A DNA stretch of 34,979 bases, from contig JAJDAW010000136.1 in assembly GCA_029261635.1 (NCBI GenBank), positions 1-34,979 of the forward strand. The letters run 5' to 3'. The translations under genes and the position numbers were made by a program. This document shows positions 9,029 through 19,767 of this stretch, one piece after another (within the stretch, counting starts at the first letter, position 1; each line of letters opens with the position of its first letter). The stretch is from Nitrospinaceae bacterium. GTDB taxonomy: Bacteria; Nitrospinota; Nitrospinia; Nitrospinales; VA-1. Below the pieces are notes generated by a model. That model saw nothing but the letters and a program-made list of their open reading frames with translations. It was not told the origin of the DNA and made no database searches.

Positions 9029-10243
9029 ATGAAAATATTAAAAAATCGCAATCCTGCCGTGCCAGGATTCAAAGCCGCAGGGCTAGACTGCGGAATAAAA
9101 GACGATCGTATCAAAGACCTGGCACTTATTGTTTCAGAAACCCCTGCAACCGCCGCCGCTGTCTTTACCAAAAATCGTGTGGTGTCGCCGGGTGTGACTT
9201 GGAGCCGTCGCGCACTGGCCAAGTCGTTGGGTAACTGCCGCGCCGTTGTCGTTAACAGCGGGAATGCCAATGCAGTAACCGGTTCAAAAGGATTAAAAGA
9301 TTGCGATGCGATCACAAAAAAAGTTGCCCAGGAACTTGGCATACCCCAAAAAGAAGTGTTCATTGCTTCCACCGGAATTATTGGTGTACCACTTCCTTCC
9401 GAGAAAATTTTACAGGCCACTCCTAAACTGGTTTCCAGTTTAGGAGGAAAAGCTAAAAACTGGACCGATGCATCCGAGGCCATAATGACCACCGATCTAA
9501 TCTCCAAATCAGATCGAATAAGCTATTCTTATAAAGGAAAGCGCATCGTCATTGGGGGAATTACCAAAGGGTCTGGGATGGTCCATCCCAATATGGCTAC
9601 CATGCTCGGGTTTGTGTTCACAGATGCAGTCATCGATTCAAAAACTCTTAAAATGGCTTTGACGGAAGCGGCAGACCGTTCCTTTAATCGCATAACAGTT
9701 GATGGAGACAACAGTACCAACGATTGTGTTGCCATACTGGCTAATGGCAAGGCGAAAAATTCTTTGATAAAACCGGGTACTCCAGCCTACCGGGAATTCT
9801 TAAAAGCCTTGACGAAACTATGTAAAAACCTGGCATCTAAAATTGTTCTCGATGGAGAAGGCGCGACCAAGTTCGTCACGGTCCGAGTGCAAGGAGGAAA
9901 AACACGCAAGCAGGCCTATCTCATTGCAAACTCTGTCGCCACATCCTCTCTTGTTAAAACTGCATTATTTGGGGAGGACCCAAACTGGGGACGGATTTTT
10001 TGCGCCGTGGGAAATGCGGGGGCGGCCTTTGATCCTGATATAGTTGATATTTATTTAAATAAAAACCGGCTTTTAAAAAACGGCAATCCGACCAATCTGC
10101 CACCTCAAAAACTGGTCAAGGCCATGCAGCAGCATGAAATTAATATCACCATTGATTTAAAATGTGGCAAAGAGTGGGAAGAAGTTTTAACCTGCGATCT
10201 GTCCTACGATTATGTAAAAATAAACGCTGAATATACGACTTAA
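9029..10243 (+). CDS. argJ: Bifunctional glutamate N-acetyltransferase / amino-acid acetyltransferase
   Basis: Autocleavage motif GSGMVHPNMATMLGF, NSGNANAVTG, GEDPNWGRIFCAVGNAG. Confidence 0.97.
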   Translation: MKILKNRNPAVPGFKAAGLDCGIKDDRIKDLALIVSETPATAAAVFTKNRVVSPGVTWSRRALAKSLGNCRAVVVNSGNANAVTGSKGLKDCDAITKKVAQELGIPQKEVFIASTGIIGVPLPSEKILQATPKLVSSLGGKAKNWTDASEAIMTTDLISKSDRISYSYKGKRIVIGGITKGSGMVHPNMATMLGFVFTDAVIDSKTLKMALTEAADRSFNRITVDGDNSTNDCVAILANGKAKNSLIKPGTPAYREFLKALTKLCKNLASKIVLDGEGATKFVTVRVQGGKTRKQAYLIANSVATSSLVKTALFGEDPNWGRIFCAVGNAGAAFDPDIVDIYLNKNRLLKNGNPTNLPPQKLVKAMQQHEINITIDLKCGKEWEEVLTCDLSYDYVKINAEYTT

Positions 10244-10272
10244 CTTTCTCAACTCATCTAGTTTTTTTAATA

Positions 10273-10785
10273 ATGGCATTACTACCCATCAAAAATTGTC
10301 TCGATCCGGTTTTAAGAAAACAATGCCAGATCATTAATAATATTGACGGAGAGTTGGTTACCCTATCGGAAGATATGATCGAAACCACCCTTGCAGCTCC
10401 TGGCGTTGGCCTGGCAGCGAATCAGATTGGAATTCCCTGGCGATTGTTTGTCGTTAATATGGGAGTCGAAACAGATAAAGACAATCTAGTCACTCTCATC
10501 AACCCGGAAATCACAGCGACGGAGGGAAGTGAAATGGGAGAGGAAGGCTGTCTAAGCATTCCCGATGTGATTGCCGAGGTTAATCGCGCAACCGAAATAG
10601 AAGTAAAAGCCATTGATCTAAATGGTAACGATGTTCGCTTTGAGGCAAAAGGGTATCTAGCCCGTGCCTTACAGCACGAAATGGATCATTTAAATGGTGT
10701 TTTATTTTGGGACAGCTTGGGAAAAGTAAAACGGGATATCCTGAAACGAAAATTTAAGAAAAAACTTAAAGAGCAGGATGCATGA
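10273..10785 (+). CDS. def: Peptide deformylase
   Basis: GVGLAANQIG, EEGCLSIP, QHEMDHLNGVLF. Confidence 0.97.
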   Translation: MALLPIKNCLDPVLRKQCQIINNIDGELVTLSEDMIETTLAAPGVGLAANQIGIPWRLFVVNMGVETDKDNLVTLINPEITATEGSEMGEEGCLSIPDVIAEVNRATEIEVKAIDLNGNDVRFEAKGYLARALQHEMDHLNGVLFWDSLGKVKRDILKRKFKKKLKEQDA

Positions 10786-11711
10786 ACATCGTTTTTATGG
10801 GAACCCCTGAGTTTGCACTCCCAACCTTAGAAAAAATCCACAACACTTCCCATAGCATTTTATCGGTGATAACCCAACCTGACCGGCCCAAAGGTCGAGG
10901 CCAAAAGCAGGTTGATTCCCCCATAAAAAAATTCGCGTTGGAAAACAATCTTCCTGTACTACAACCTGCAACAGTCAACACGCCAGAATTCATCGCAACA
11001 CTTTTAGAAAATCGACCCGACTATATTATCGTTGTCGCGTTTGGCCAGATTCTTAGTGAAGCGTTACTTAAAGTACCCAAACTATTTTGCATCAATCTGC
11101 ATTCTTCATTGCTACCCAAATACCGGGGAGCGGCTCCCATCAATCGCGCTATTCTTTATGGAGACACTCGTTCGGGAGTTACCACCTTGATTATGGATAA
11201 GGGAATGGATACGGGGGATATATTACTGGTCGATGAAACACCCATCGAACTAAACGACGATGCGCAATCTCTTCACGACAAGTTGTCAGAGCAAGGTGGG
11301 GAGCTGGTTCTTGAAACTCTTTCCCGGCTGCAAAAAAATGATCTTCTGCCAACACCTCAAAATTCTGACCTTGCCAGCTATGCTCCGAAACTCAAAAAGG
11401 AGGAAAGCCTCATCGATTGGAAAATGGATGCTGAAAATATCTTTAATAAAATCCGGGGTCTGAGTCCATGGCCTGGAACACATACTTTGTATAACAGCAA
11501 AAGACTTGCTATCTTAAGGGGCGAGATCGTTTCAGGAGAGTCTTCAGATCGACCCGGTCATGTTGAACGCATCACCGACACGGGCATTGAAGTGGGCACA
11601 GGTAAAAACCGATTAAAAATAACAGAACTTAAACCCGAAGGAAAAAAAGCAATGCCCGTAAAAAGTTTTCTCTCAGGTTATAAAGTTAATCGCGACGACC
11701 TATTCGAATAG
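10782..11711 (+). CDS. fmt: Methionyl-tRNA formyltransferase
   Basis: [42 protein letters not shown] overlap with def. Confidence 0.97.
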   Translation: MNIVFMGTPEFALPTLEKIHNTSHSILSVITQPDRPKGRGQKQVDSPIKKFALENNLPVLQPATVNTPEFIATLLENRPDYIIVVAFGQILSEALLKVPKLFCINLHSSLLPKYRGAAPINRAILYGDTRSGVTTLIMDKGMDTGDILLVDETPIELNDDAQSLHDKLSEQGGELVLETLSRLQKNDLLPTPQNSDLASYAPKLKKEESLIDWKMDAENIFNKIRGLSPWPGTHTLYNSKRLAILRGEIVSGESSDRPGHVERITDTGIEVGTGKNRLKITELKPEGKKAMPVKSFLSGYKVNRDDLFE

Positions 11712-11743
11712 GTTTTAATTTTACAAAAACTCAAGAGGTCGAT

Positions 11744-12682
11744 ATGCCAAGAACTTTGGTTACAGGTGGCGCAGGATTTCTAGGGTCGCATTTATGCGAA
11801 TACCTGGTGAATAAAGGACATGAAGTGGTCTGTATGGATAATTTGATCACGGGATCCAAACAAAACATTGCCGGAATAAAAAGTGGGAATTTCCATTTCG
11901 TTAACCACAATGTATCCGAATTTATTGATCTGGATGGAGACCTGGATTACATTCTTCATTTTGCATCCCCTGCCAGCCCTATCGATTACTTGGAACTACC
12001 GATTCAAACTTTAAAAGTAGGGGCATTGGGAACCCATAATGCGCTAGGCGTTGCTAAAGCTAAAAATGCGACTTTTCTTCTAGCTTCAACTTCCGAAGTA
12101 TACGGAGACCCTTTGGTTCATCCTCAGCCCGAGGAATATTGGGGCAACGTTAATCCGATTGGGCCACGAGGCGTTTATGATGAGGCAAAAAGATTTGCAG
12201 AGGCTATTACCATGGCTTACCACAGGACACATGGCGTCAATACCAAGATCGTCCGCATATTTAATACTTACGGACCAAGAATGCGCATCAAGGATGGCCG
12301 TGCAATACCCAACTTTCTCAAGCAAGCCCTTACCGGCGAAGACCTGACTATATACGGAAATGGATCGCAAACGCGTAGCTTCTGTTATGTTTCCGATCTG
12401 GTTGAAGGCATTTATCGCTTATTGATGTCTGAACAACACGAACCCGTGAACATTGGCAATCCCATTGAAATGACGATTCAACAAATGGCAGATAAAATTT
12501 TGCAAGCAACCCAAAGCAAGAGTAAAATCGTACAAGTTCCTTTACCGGAAGATGACCCTAAAACGCGGCAACCCAATATAACCCTTGCAAAAAAATTGCT
12601 CGATTGGGAACCGAAAGTTAGCTTGGATGAAGGTCTGGGAGCGACATTGGAATACTTTAAGCAACAGATCAATTCTTCCTGA
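11744..12682 (+). CDS. UDP-glucuronate decarboxylase-like NAD-dependent epimerase (UXS family)
   Basis: [58 protein letters not shown]. Confidence 0.92.
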   Translation: MPRTLVTGGAGFLGSHLCEYLVNKGHEVVCMDNLITGSKQNIAGIKSGNFHFVNHNVSEFIDLDGDLDYILHFASPASPIDYLELPIQTLKVGALGTHNALGVAKAKNATFLLASTSEVYGDPLVHPQPEEYWGNVNPIGPRGVYDEAKRFAEAITMAYHRTHGVNTKIVRIFNTYGPRMRIKDGRAIPNFLKQALTGEDLTIYGNGSQTRSFCYVSDLVEGIYRLLMSEQHEPVNIGNPIEMTIQQMADKILQATQSKSKIVQVPLPEDDPKTRQPNITLAKKLLDWEPKVSLDEGLGATLEYFKQQINSS

Positions 12683-12688
12683 AATGAT

Positions 12689-13387
12689 ATGCCAGGAAAA
12701 AATTCAGCTTCCATAAAAGATTGGCCCGAAGACGAGCGACCTCGGGAGCGACTGATAAAATATGGTAGCAGCAGCATGTCCGATGCACACTTGCTCGGGA
12801 TTCTGATAGGGTCTGGAGACCGACGTGCAAGAAAAAATGCCGTGGACTTGAGCCGTGACCTGCTAAACAAATTTGGAACCCTGGAAAATATCGATCAGGC
12901 CTCGATCACCGAAATTTGTCAGATACAAGGGATAGGTGCAGCAAAAGCCGCACAAATAAAAGCGGCCCTGGAAGTCGGCAAGCGGATGGCCGCAAAAACT
13001 TCAGGAAAAAAAATAAAGATGAAATCCAGTCGGGTTTTCTTCGAACATTTTTCACCCTTTTTAAAACATCTGAAAAAGGAAATAGTTAAAATCGTACTTC
13101 TTGATCCCAAGCTTCAATTTATAAAGGAAATAACCATTTCCGAAGGTAGCCTGAATGCAAGCATCGTTCACCCCAGGGAAGTTATGATTCCGGCTATTAA
13201 AGAATCCGCTGCATCGTTCGCGTTGATTCACAATCATCCCAGTGGAGATCCGACACCAAGCCAACAGGATTTCGAGATCACCCACAGGCTCAGTAAAACA
13301 GGAAAAATAATTGGAATAAACATGGTCGACCATATTATCATCGGTGGTAACAATTTCTTCAGCTTTGCTGATGAAGGACTATTATAA
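12689..13387 (+). CDS. radC: RadC family JAMM-domain protein
   Basis: KYGSSSMSDAHLLGILIGSG, HhH IQGIGAAKAAQIKAALE, JAMM motif IHNHPSGDPTPSQQD. Confidence 0.95.
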   Translation: MPGKNSASIKDWPEDERPRERLIKYGSSSMSDAHLLGILIGSGDRRARKNAVDLSRDLLNKFGTLENIDQASITEICQIQGIGAAKAAQIKAALEVGKRMAAKTSGKKIKMKSSRVFFEHFSPFLKHLKKEIVKIVLLDPKLQFIKEITISEGSLNASIVHPREVMIPAIKESAASFALIHNHPSGDPTPSQQDFEITHRLSKTGKIIGINMVDHIIIGGNNFFSFADEGLL

Positions 13388-13414
13388 AAACGCTTTATCT
13401 TTCTAATAAAAAAA

Positions 13415-13975
13415 ATGGAACGTGTAAAAAATCTTCTAAATATTAGCGCTGACTTGAAAAGAACAGTAGCAGAAACGCTTTCTTCTGAAATATTGGATGC
13501 CGCCCAGCAAATCAAAAGCAGACTCGAAGCAGGAGGAAAATTGTTGTTGATGGGCAATGGTGGAAGTGCAGGAGATGCTCAACATATTGCCGCTGAATTG
13601 GTGGGTCGATTTAAGAAGGAAAGGAAAGCCATACCCGCGCTTGCCTTAACTGTTGACACCTCTTCTTTGACAGCACTTGGAAACGATTACGGATTCGACA
13701 CTATTTTCGAACGGCAGGTTGAAGCCCTTGCGAATAAAAACGATGCGGTCATTGGTATCAGCACCAGTGGAAACTCTGAAAATGTGCTTCGAGCTGTCAA
13801 TAAAGCCAACACTATTGGCGCATACACTATTGGTTTTATTGGAAATGATGGTGGAAAATTAAAAGGTGCTGTGAATCTTCCTATCATTATTCCTTCAAAC
13901 GATACGGCTCGAATTCAGGAAGTTCATATAACCATCGGCCATATCATCTGTGAAATTATAGAAGAAGACTTATAA
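13415..13975 (+). CDS. gmhA: D-sedoheptulose-7-phosphate isomerase
   Basis: SIS domain LLMGNGGSAGDAQHIAAELVGRF, GISTSGNSENVLRAV, QEVHITIGHIICEIIE. Confidence 0.95.
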   Translation: MERVKNLLNISADLKRTVAETLSSEILDAAQQIKSRLEAGGKLLLMGNGGSAGDAQHIAAELVGRFKKERKAIPALALTVDTSSLTALGNDYGFDTIFERQVEALANKNDAVIGISTSGNSENVLRAVNKANTIGAYTIGFIGNDGGKLKGAVNLPIIIPSNDTARIQEVHITIGHIICEIIEEDL

Positions 13976-15462
13976 TGAAAGAACGATTTAAATTTTTCTT
14001 TGAGCAACAAGACCGGCCAAAAGTTTTAGTGATCGGTGACCTTATACTGGATGAATACATCTGGGGTGGGATAAACCGCATTTCCCCAGAAGCGCCCGTT
14101 CCTATTCTGGAAACTCGTTCCGAAACCCTTGCTCTTGGTGGTGCCGCGAATGTTGCCAACAATCTGGTTGCCCTGGGATGTGAAGTTCATCTTTGTGGAG
14201 CCATTGGCCAAGATGAAAAAGGCGATAAACTTTTACAAACCATTCATAACCGCTCCATCCAGACAGAGGGAATATTCCGTTTTGTACATCGACCTACCAC
14301 TTCAAAAATGCGCATCATTGCGCACAATCAACAGGTTCTTCGAATAGATAAGGAAGATAACCGACCCATTACCGAAGAAACCGAAAAAAAACTCATCCAA
14401 TATATAAACCAAACTCTTCCCAGCATGGATGGTGTGGTTTGCTCTGATTATCAAAAAGGAATACTTACCGAAAAAGTCATACACGCAATCATGCATCGGG
14501 CAAAGAAATCTAAAAAGTACGTCATCGTAGACCCTAAAAGTTCAGATTTCTCGCTTTATAAAGATGCTACCGTCATCACGCCTAACTTAAACGAAGTTTC
14601 TCGGTCCGCACCGATCAAAATTACGGACAAGGAAAGCCTCAACCGAGCAGCTGAATACCTACTGAATCTGACACGCTCCAAAGCCATTCTCATCACCCAG
14701 GGAAAAGATGGCATGACGCTTTTCCAAAACAAAGAAAAACCTGTTTCCATCCCCACGGAAGCAAAAGAAGTTTTCGATGTTACCGGCGCTGGCGATACGG
14801 TTATAAGTGTATTTAGTATGGCCTTGTTTATGGGTTTTGATTTAAAAGAAGCCGCATGGCTTTCCAATATGGCTGCCAGCATTGTAGTCGGAAAAGTGGG
14901 AACTGCCGTCGTCACCTTAAACGAAATAAACGAATTTCTTCAAGAAGAAATGTTACGCACTTCCCATACCGTTCTTGAGCTTGAAGAATTGAAAAAAATT
15001 GTTGGCCTTGCAAAAAGTTCTGAAAAAAAGGTCGTATTCACAAACGGTTGTTTCGATATCCTTCACGGAGGGCATATCGAATTTTTACAAAAAGCAAAAT
15101 CTCTGGGGGATATTTTAGTGGTCGGACTCAACACGGATGAATCCGTCCGAAACTTAAAGGGAGAAGGGCGGCCCATAAAAACTGAAAGAGAGCGCGCCAA
15201 TATTCTTTCTGCATTGAAGTTTGTTGATTACATCACGCTCTTTAATGAAGCCACTCCAGAAAAACTGATTCGCGAAATAAGACCCGACATCCTGGTAAAA
15301 GGCGATGACTATAAAATCGATGAGGTTGTCGGACGCGAAATTGTGGAAGGTTATGGAGCGCACGTAGAACTCATCCCAATACTAAAGGGTCACTCGACAA
15401 CCATGACATTGGAAAAAATCCTCGCCAAGCATCAATCTTCTGATGACAGTAACGGGAATTAG
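13975..15462 (+). CDS. hldE: Bifunctional D-glycero-beta-D-manno-heptose-7-phosphate kinase / heptose-1-phosphate adenylyltransferase
   Basis: PfkB domain (DVTGAGDTVISVF) followed by a nucleotidyltransferase domain (FTNGCFDILHGGHIEFL, LVKGDDY). 1-nt overlap with gmhA. Confidence 0.95.
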   Translation: MKERFKFFFEQQDRPKVLVIGDLILDEYIWGGINRISPEAPVPILETRSETLALGGAANVANNLVALGCEVHLCGAIGQDEKGDKLLQTIHNRSIQTEGIFRFVHRPTTSKMRIIAHNQQVLRIDKEDNRPITEETEKKLIQYINQTLPSMDGVVCSDYQKGILTEKVIHAIMHRAKKSKKYVIVDPKSSDFSLYKDATVITPNLNEVSRSAPIKITDKESLNRAAEYLLNLTRSKAILITQGKDGMTLFQNKEKPVSIPTEAKEVFDVTGAGDTVISVFSMALFMGFDLKEAAWLSNMAASIVVGKVGTAVVTLNEINEFLQEEMLRTSHTVLELEELKKIVGLAKSSEKKVVFTNGCFDILHGGHIEFLQKAKSLGDILVVGLNTDESVRNLKGEGRPIKTERERANILSALKFVDYITLFNEATPEKLIREIRPDILVKGDDYKIDEVVGREIVEGYGAHVELIPILKGHSTTMTLEKILAKHQSSDDSNGN

Positions 15463-15502
15463 CAACATTACGCTGAATAATTCTCAGAATAATTATCTCG
15501 CT

Positions 15503-16483
15503 TTATACAGTACCCGACCCTAAGTGCTTACCAGGAATAAGGTATTGAGTTACATAATTTTCGATACCCGCTTCCAGTGACATAGCGGGTTTAGAATAAC
15601 CGGCATTTCGAATTTTTTCTGTGTCTGAACAAGTGTGGTATTGATACTGGTTTCTGATCTCCGAGGGCATATCAATATATTCAATGTTGATTTGTTTGTT
15701 CATTGCCCCAAAAATTGCTTTCGCAAGATCATTCCAGTTTCTTGCCTTTCCCGATCCCACATTAAAAACCCCTCCTACATCTTGCCGTTCCAGAAAAAAC
15801 AGAGTCATGGCCACAGCATCTTTTATGTATAAAAAATCCCTTTCCTGACCTCCATCAGAATATTCCGACTTATAAGACTTGAATAGACGCAACTTGTCCG
15901 TATCGCGTAGTTGAAGAAATCCTTTTCGCACCATGCTTTGCATGTCCTGCTTGTGATATTCATTCGGACCGTACACGTTAAAATATTTCAATCCTACTAG
16001 ATTTTTCAAGGCACCCTGCGCTTGAGCCCATAAATCAAATTTTTGTTTACTGTCTCCATATAGGTTGAGAGGCTTTAAAATTTTCAATCTGGATTCATCA
16101 TCGGAGTAGCCGTTTTCACCTGCGCCATAGGTGGCCGCACTGGAGGCATAAATAAATCGGATTCCCTTTTCCAGACAAAAGCTAGCCAGATGCCGCGTAT
16201 ATTCAAAATTATTTTTTGTCAAAAAAGATTCATCCGTTTCAGTCGTTGAGGAACAGGCTCCCATATGAAGTATCGCGTCGCATCGGGGAATTCTCTTCGC
16301 TAACACACCTTTTAGAAAATCATCTATCCCAATCAGACGGTCAAAAACAAGAGGATTCAAGTTTTCCTGTTTCTCTGGATGATCAATCTGATCGACAACC
16401 CAGATATCTTTAATACCTTTTTCGTTTAATCCATTTATCAGAGCACTGCCGATAAAGCCTGCTCCACCAGTAACAACAATCAT
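15503..16483 (-). CDS. hldD: ADP-L-glycero-D-manno-heptose 6-epimerase
   Basis: VTGGAGFIGSALINGLNEKG, ILHMGACSSTTETD, LKYFNVYGPNEYHKQDMQSM. Confidence 0.95.
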   Translation of the reverse strand: MIVVTGGAGFIGSALINGLNEKGIKDIWVVDQIDHPEKQENLNPLVFDRLIGIDDFLKGVLAKRIPRCDAILHMGACSSTTETDESFLTKNNFEYTRHLASFCLEKGIRFIYASSAATYGAGENGYSDDESRLKILKPLNLYGDSKQKFDLWAQAQGALKNLVGLKYFNVYGPNEYHKQDMQSMVRKGFLQLRDTDKLRLFKSYKSEYSDGGQERDFLYIKDAVAMTLFFLERQDVGGVFNVGSGKARNWNDLAKAIFGAMNKQINIEYIDMPSEIRNQYQYHTCSDTEKIRNAGYSKPAMSLEAGIENYVTQYLIPGKHLGSGTV

Positions 16484-18534
16484 GTCCCATTAACTCCGAA
16501 TTTTATTTGTTCATCGGGCATTGAAATTTCATAACTCAAAAAATTTTTCAGCATTCCTGCATTTCTCTTTTCGAAAAAATGCACATCCAACACAGCAACC
16601 GTACTTACCCCCGAAGAAACTGAAATCGCCGGATTCCAGTTCCGATTTAATATACTGGTCCCATAAGGGTGATCCAGAGTCCAACCATTTATTTTCCAAG
16701 AAGGATTATGTTTTATCTGCTTATCTTCCATTTGGCCTTCTAAAAAGGCTGCCGAAAAACCCCTGTCGCTCCCCGACACATTCATCAAATTCAAGTTCAG
16801 GCTATAATGAGCCTTAGATTGTTTATTTTTAAAAGCTATTAAAAATGAATCTACAAATTTTATTTGACGTTGGATATCTTTCCCCGTTCCCGTATTTTTC
16901 CATTGGAAGTTTTTCTTCCCCATAACACCTACAGTTTTAAAATTTTTTTTCAAAATTTCCTTTTTCTTCAACCAACCCGGATTTATTTTATGAAACACGA
17001 AAGGCCCGAATCGATCTACTTCCGTCACTGCCTCTATAGGCAATAATGGGGAATCATCCTTAGCATTTTGAACCAAGGGAAGGTACCCCGAAAACTTTAT
17101 TGATTTCCCATCCTCTTGAACAACAAAGGAGGAAGCTCCATTTTTATGATATTCGAGGAAATAAATATTATCAACTTTACCTTCCTTAAGAATATTTTCA
17201 ACGCGCTGGCGCATTTCAGCTGCCCCATAGAGATAAAATTCTACATGCAGATCATCTGGCACGATGAGTAAATCGTTTTGACTCAATGATTGCGCAAATT
17301 CCAATACCTTATTCAGAGGCTCACGTTCCACGCGCTTTATATAAATTTCCTGATAACCATTTTGAGCCGCTGTTATTATGAAAATAAATATAATTATCCC
17401 TGATGCCCATGGGAAGAATATACTCTGAGTCTTTTCTTTAAATTTATCCTTAATACAGACTCTTAATGCTCTCCCTATTATAAAAACTCCCAACGCAGCT
17501 AATGTAATGAAAAATGGTTGCAAGTAAAAATAGGTCCGAGCGTGGGGCACCCCCGGCAATAAGCCCAATTTAAATCCTAAAATTCCTGCAATAATGGGTC
17601 CGAGCAAAATTGATGCAATAAGAAAAAGTTTTGTTGGTTTTCGTTTCCACAAATTCCATCCCCCTACCCCCGCAAAAACCAGAAAAATAAATTTTAATTG
17701 TTCAAATGGAGCCAACCATTGAGCCATCACTTCACTAAATAATAGGCTTAATGAAGTTTGGGCTGCATTGGATTTTGCTGAATCCAACATTTCTGGAGAT
17801 ATCCACACATAATACTGCCAGTAAAAAATCACCAAACCTGCTATCAGAGCTATCAATGGAACAAAAAAAATATTTGCAGATTCTTGTGTAACTACCCTTC
17901 TCGAAATAATGATTGCCAGTAAAAATACAGCCAATGATAATTCGAAAAAAATAAATGTAGGCACGGTCCAGCTTCCTACGGTCCAAATCAACAACCAACC
18001 CAATGAACTGATTAAAATATTTGCTGACCCGCCATCGTATTGAGTCGTCTTTGGTTCTTCTTTCAATCGGCCTAACATTCTTTCAAAACAAATTTGCCCC
18101 AACAACATTACTAGAAGGTATCCTCGTGCATTTGTAGAGAAAAAAATATGCCACTCGCTTAAGGCCAGAAATAAAGCTGTCATCCAACCTACCATTTCAT
18201 CTTTTCCGACAATCTTTCCTGCCCTGTAACCCAGATAAATACTTAAAACTCCACAAATCAATATTGGGAGACGGAGAAGCCATTCATACAACCCAAAATA
18301 CTTTAGTAAAAAACTCAGAATTAGTGTTAAGAAAATATGATTGTTGGGGTACTGATAATTTTGAAATATTTTTTCATAGGGCATCTGACCCCATAGGGAT
18401 ACCATAGCGAGTTCATCGCTTGCCAATACCGCATCAAACCCAGGCAATCTGAAACAAAGAGCCAGGCCCAATAAAAAATATAATGTGGGTTTCAAAATAG
18501 GATGAGACCTTCTAAGTTTGGAATCATTCATCAA
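16480..18534 (-). CDS. Polytopic membrane glycosyltransferase, GT39/ArnT-like
   Basis: Multiple hydrophobic segments; N-terminal ASDELAMVSLWGQMPYEKIFQNYQYPNNHIF and RAGKIVGKDEMVGWMTALFLALSEWHIFFSTNARGYLLVML, typical of the PMT/GT39 superfamily. Confidence 0.75.
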   Translation of the reverse strand: MMNDSKLRRSHPILKPTLYFLLGLALCFRLPGFDAVLASDELAMVSLWGQMPYEKIFQNYQYPNNHIFLTLILSFLLKYFGLYEWLLRLPILICGVLSIYLGYRAGKIVGKDEMVGWMTALFLALSEWHIFFSTNARGYLLVMLLGQICFERMLGRLKEEPKTTQYDGGSANILISSLGWLLIWTVGSWTVPTFIFFELSLAVFLLAIIISRRVVTQESANIFFVPLIALIAGLVIFYWQYYVWISPEMLDSAKSNAAQTSLSLLFSEVMAQWLAPFEQLKFIFLVFAGVGGWNLWKRKPTKLFLIASILLGPIIAGILGFKLGLLPGVPHARTYFYLQPFFITLAALGVFIIGRALRVCIKDKFKEKTQSIFFPWASGIIIFIFIITAAQNGYQEIYIKRVEREPLNKVLEFAQSLSQNDLLIVPDDLHVEFYLYGAAEMRQRVENILKEGKVDNIYFLEYHKNGASSFVVQEDGKSIKFSGYLPLVQNAKDDSPLLPIEAVTEVDRFGPFVFHKINPGWLKKKEILKKNFKTVGVMGKKNFQWKNTGTGKDIQRQIKFVDSFLIAFKNKQSKAHYSLNLNLMNVSGSDRGFSAAFLEGQMEDKQIKHNPSWKINGWTLDHPYGTSILNRNWNPAISVSSGVSTVAVLDVHFFEKRNAGMLKNFLSYEISMPDEQIKFGVNGT

Positions 18535-19670
18535 TCCCTTGGTTTTATTTCATTCCAGTTAGAATTTGGATATAGGGGGATCCATAACTTTTTTGAATTA
18601 TACTCTATTTGTTTTTCAAGTTTTTTAAGGCGACTTTTAGCGGACGGGTGGGTGGACAGATAAGAAAACACTTCTTTGGCATTTTTTGATGTTGATGAAT
18701 TCTTTTTATTTTCTTCTAATTTCAACTCTTCTTTTAACAACTTTTTAAAGATACTCAACATTCCCTGAGGGTTGATCTTCGCATCCAACATTAACTCCAT
18801 CCCTTTTATATCTGCTTCCGTTTCCATTTTACGACTAAAACCCAAGGTATTAAGTTGTCCGGCAATACTAACCACGCTATCCATAACGGCATTAGCATCT
18901 CCCAGAACCAGAGTTAGTAACATACCCGATGCCAGGTTCCGTAAGATGCCTCGTGTCGAGTGCTTCAGAAAAATATGCTGCGCTTCATGAGCCAGCACAC
19001 CTGCGAGTTCTTCAGGCGAGTCGGCTATTTTAAGCAATCCTTCAAATACGATAATATTCCCACCCGGCAAAGCTAATGCATTGATTTGCTCAGTCGGCAA
19101 AATAAAAATTTTCAGATTATAGGGAGTCTCCTCCGGCTTCGACTGCTTCAAAAGGCGGAGTATATCCGTGAGCAAAGCTATTACTTTCGGGTCAGGATTT
19201 TTATCTACTGGGAAGGCGGACAAAACCCCGTCTCCCAATGCCTCTTCCCACTCCACCGGAATTTTATCTACGAGCTGATCCACTAAATAGTTTGGAACAA
19301 TTTTATATGCTGCATAAAAGAACAGAACTAGACTGAAAATTCCCGCTGATAATATTTTCCAATTGAATGAAATTTTTGTTGTTGTTCGGGAAAATTCCTC
19401 CGGGGCTATTCTCCGACAATTTTCATAAAAATCGGGATCTTCTACAACCAGAGTTTCCATTCTCTCGTCTGGGGTATTGAGCTGATGTTCAATATGGAAG
19501 GGGATTGTTTCTGCAGCCCATCGAATTTCCGAGTAAGGCCAATTAACCGCAGATTGGCCTGGGAGTGTAAGGGCAATATGGTAAGGAGTTAATTCGATGC
19601 GAACGGGTTGCTTTTGCGCGCTTTTCCCATCGAACAAGGAACCGCTGAACTGAAATTTTGGGGTAACCAT
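18531..19670 (-). CDS. M48 family metallopeptidase with N-terminal extension and transmembrane segment
   Basis: Zinc motif LAGVLAHEAQHIFLKHSTRG, SRKMETEADIKGMELM, STHPSAKSRLKKL. Confidence 0.93.
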   Translation of the reverse strand: MVTPKFQFSGSLFDGKSAQKQPVRIELTPYHIALTLPGQSAVNWPYSEIRWAAETIPFHIEHQLNTPDERMETLVVEDPDFYENCRRIAPEEFSRTTTKISFNWKILSAGIFSLVLFFYAAYKIVPNYLVDQLVDKIPVEWEEALGDGVLSAFPVDKNPDPKVIALLTDILRLLKQSKPEETPYNLKIFILPTEQINALALPGGNIIVFEGLLKIADSPEELAGVLAHEAQHIFLKHSTRGILRNLASGMLLTLVLGDANAVMDSVVSIAGQLNTLGFSRKMETEADIKGMELMLDAKINPQGMLSIFKKLLKEELKLEENKKNSSTSKNAKEVFSYLSTHPSAKSRLKKLEKQIEYNSKKLWIPLYPNSNWNEIKPRD

Positions 19671-19767
19671 TCCGCTCCTGACAAGAGCTTTGAATAAGCC
19701 GCGATCCTTCGATGCCTTTAGCTTCTTGAAGGTGACGGTTGTTTTTCAGAAATCTGCTGAGGGAAGT

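Noticed and set aside
12478-12870. 130-aa minus-strand ORF spanning the UXS-radC junction
   Set aside because: Antisense to two confident CDSs with only a 6-bp gap; no independent support.
14556-14915. 119-aa minus-strand ORF antisense to hldE
   Set aside because: Shadow of a well-supported kinase domain; composition follows the opposite-strand codons.
15463-15502. Short repeats AATAATTCTCAGAATAATTAT between the convergent hldE and hldD genes
   Set aside because: Arms too short and imperfect to call a terminator or repeat element with confidence.
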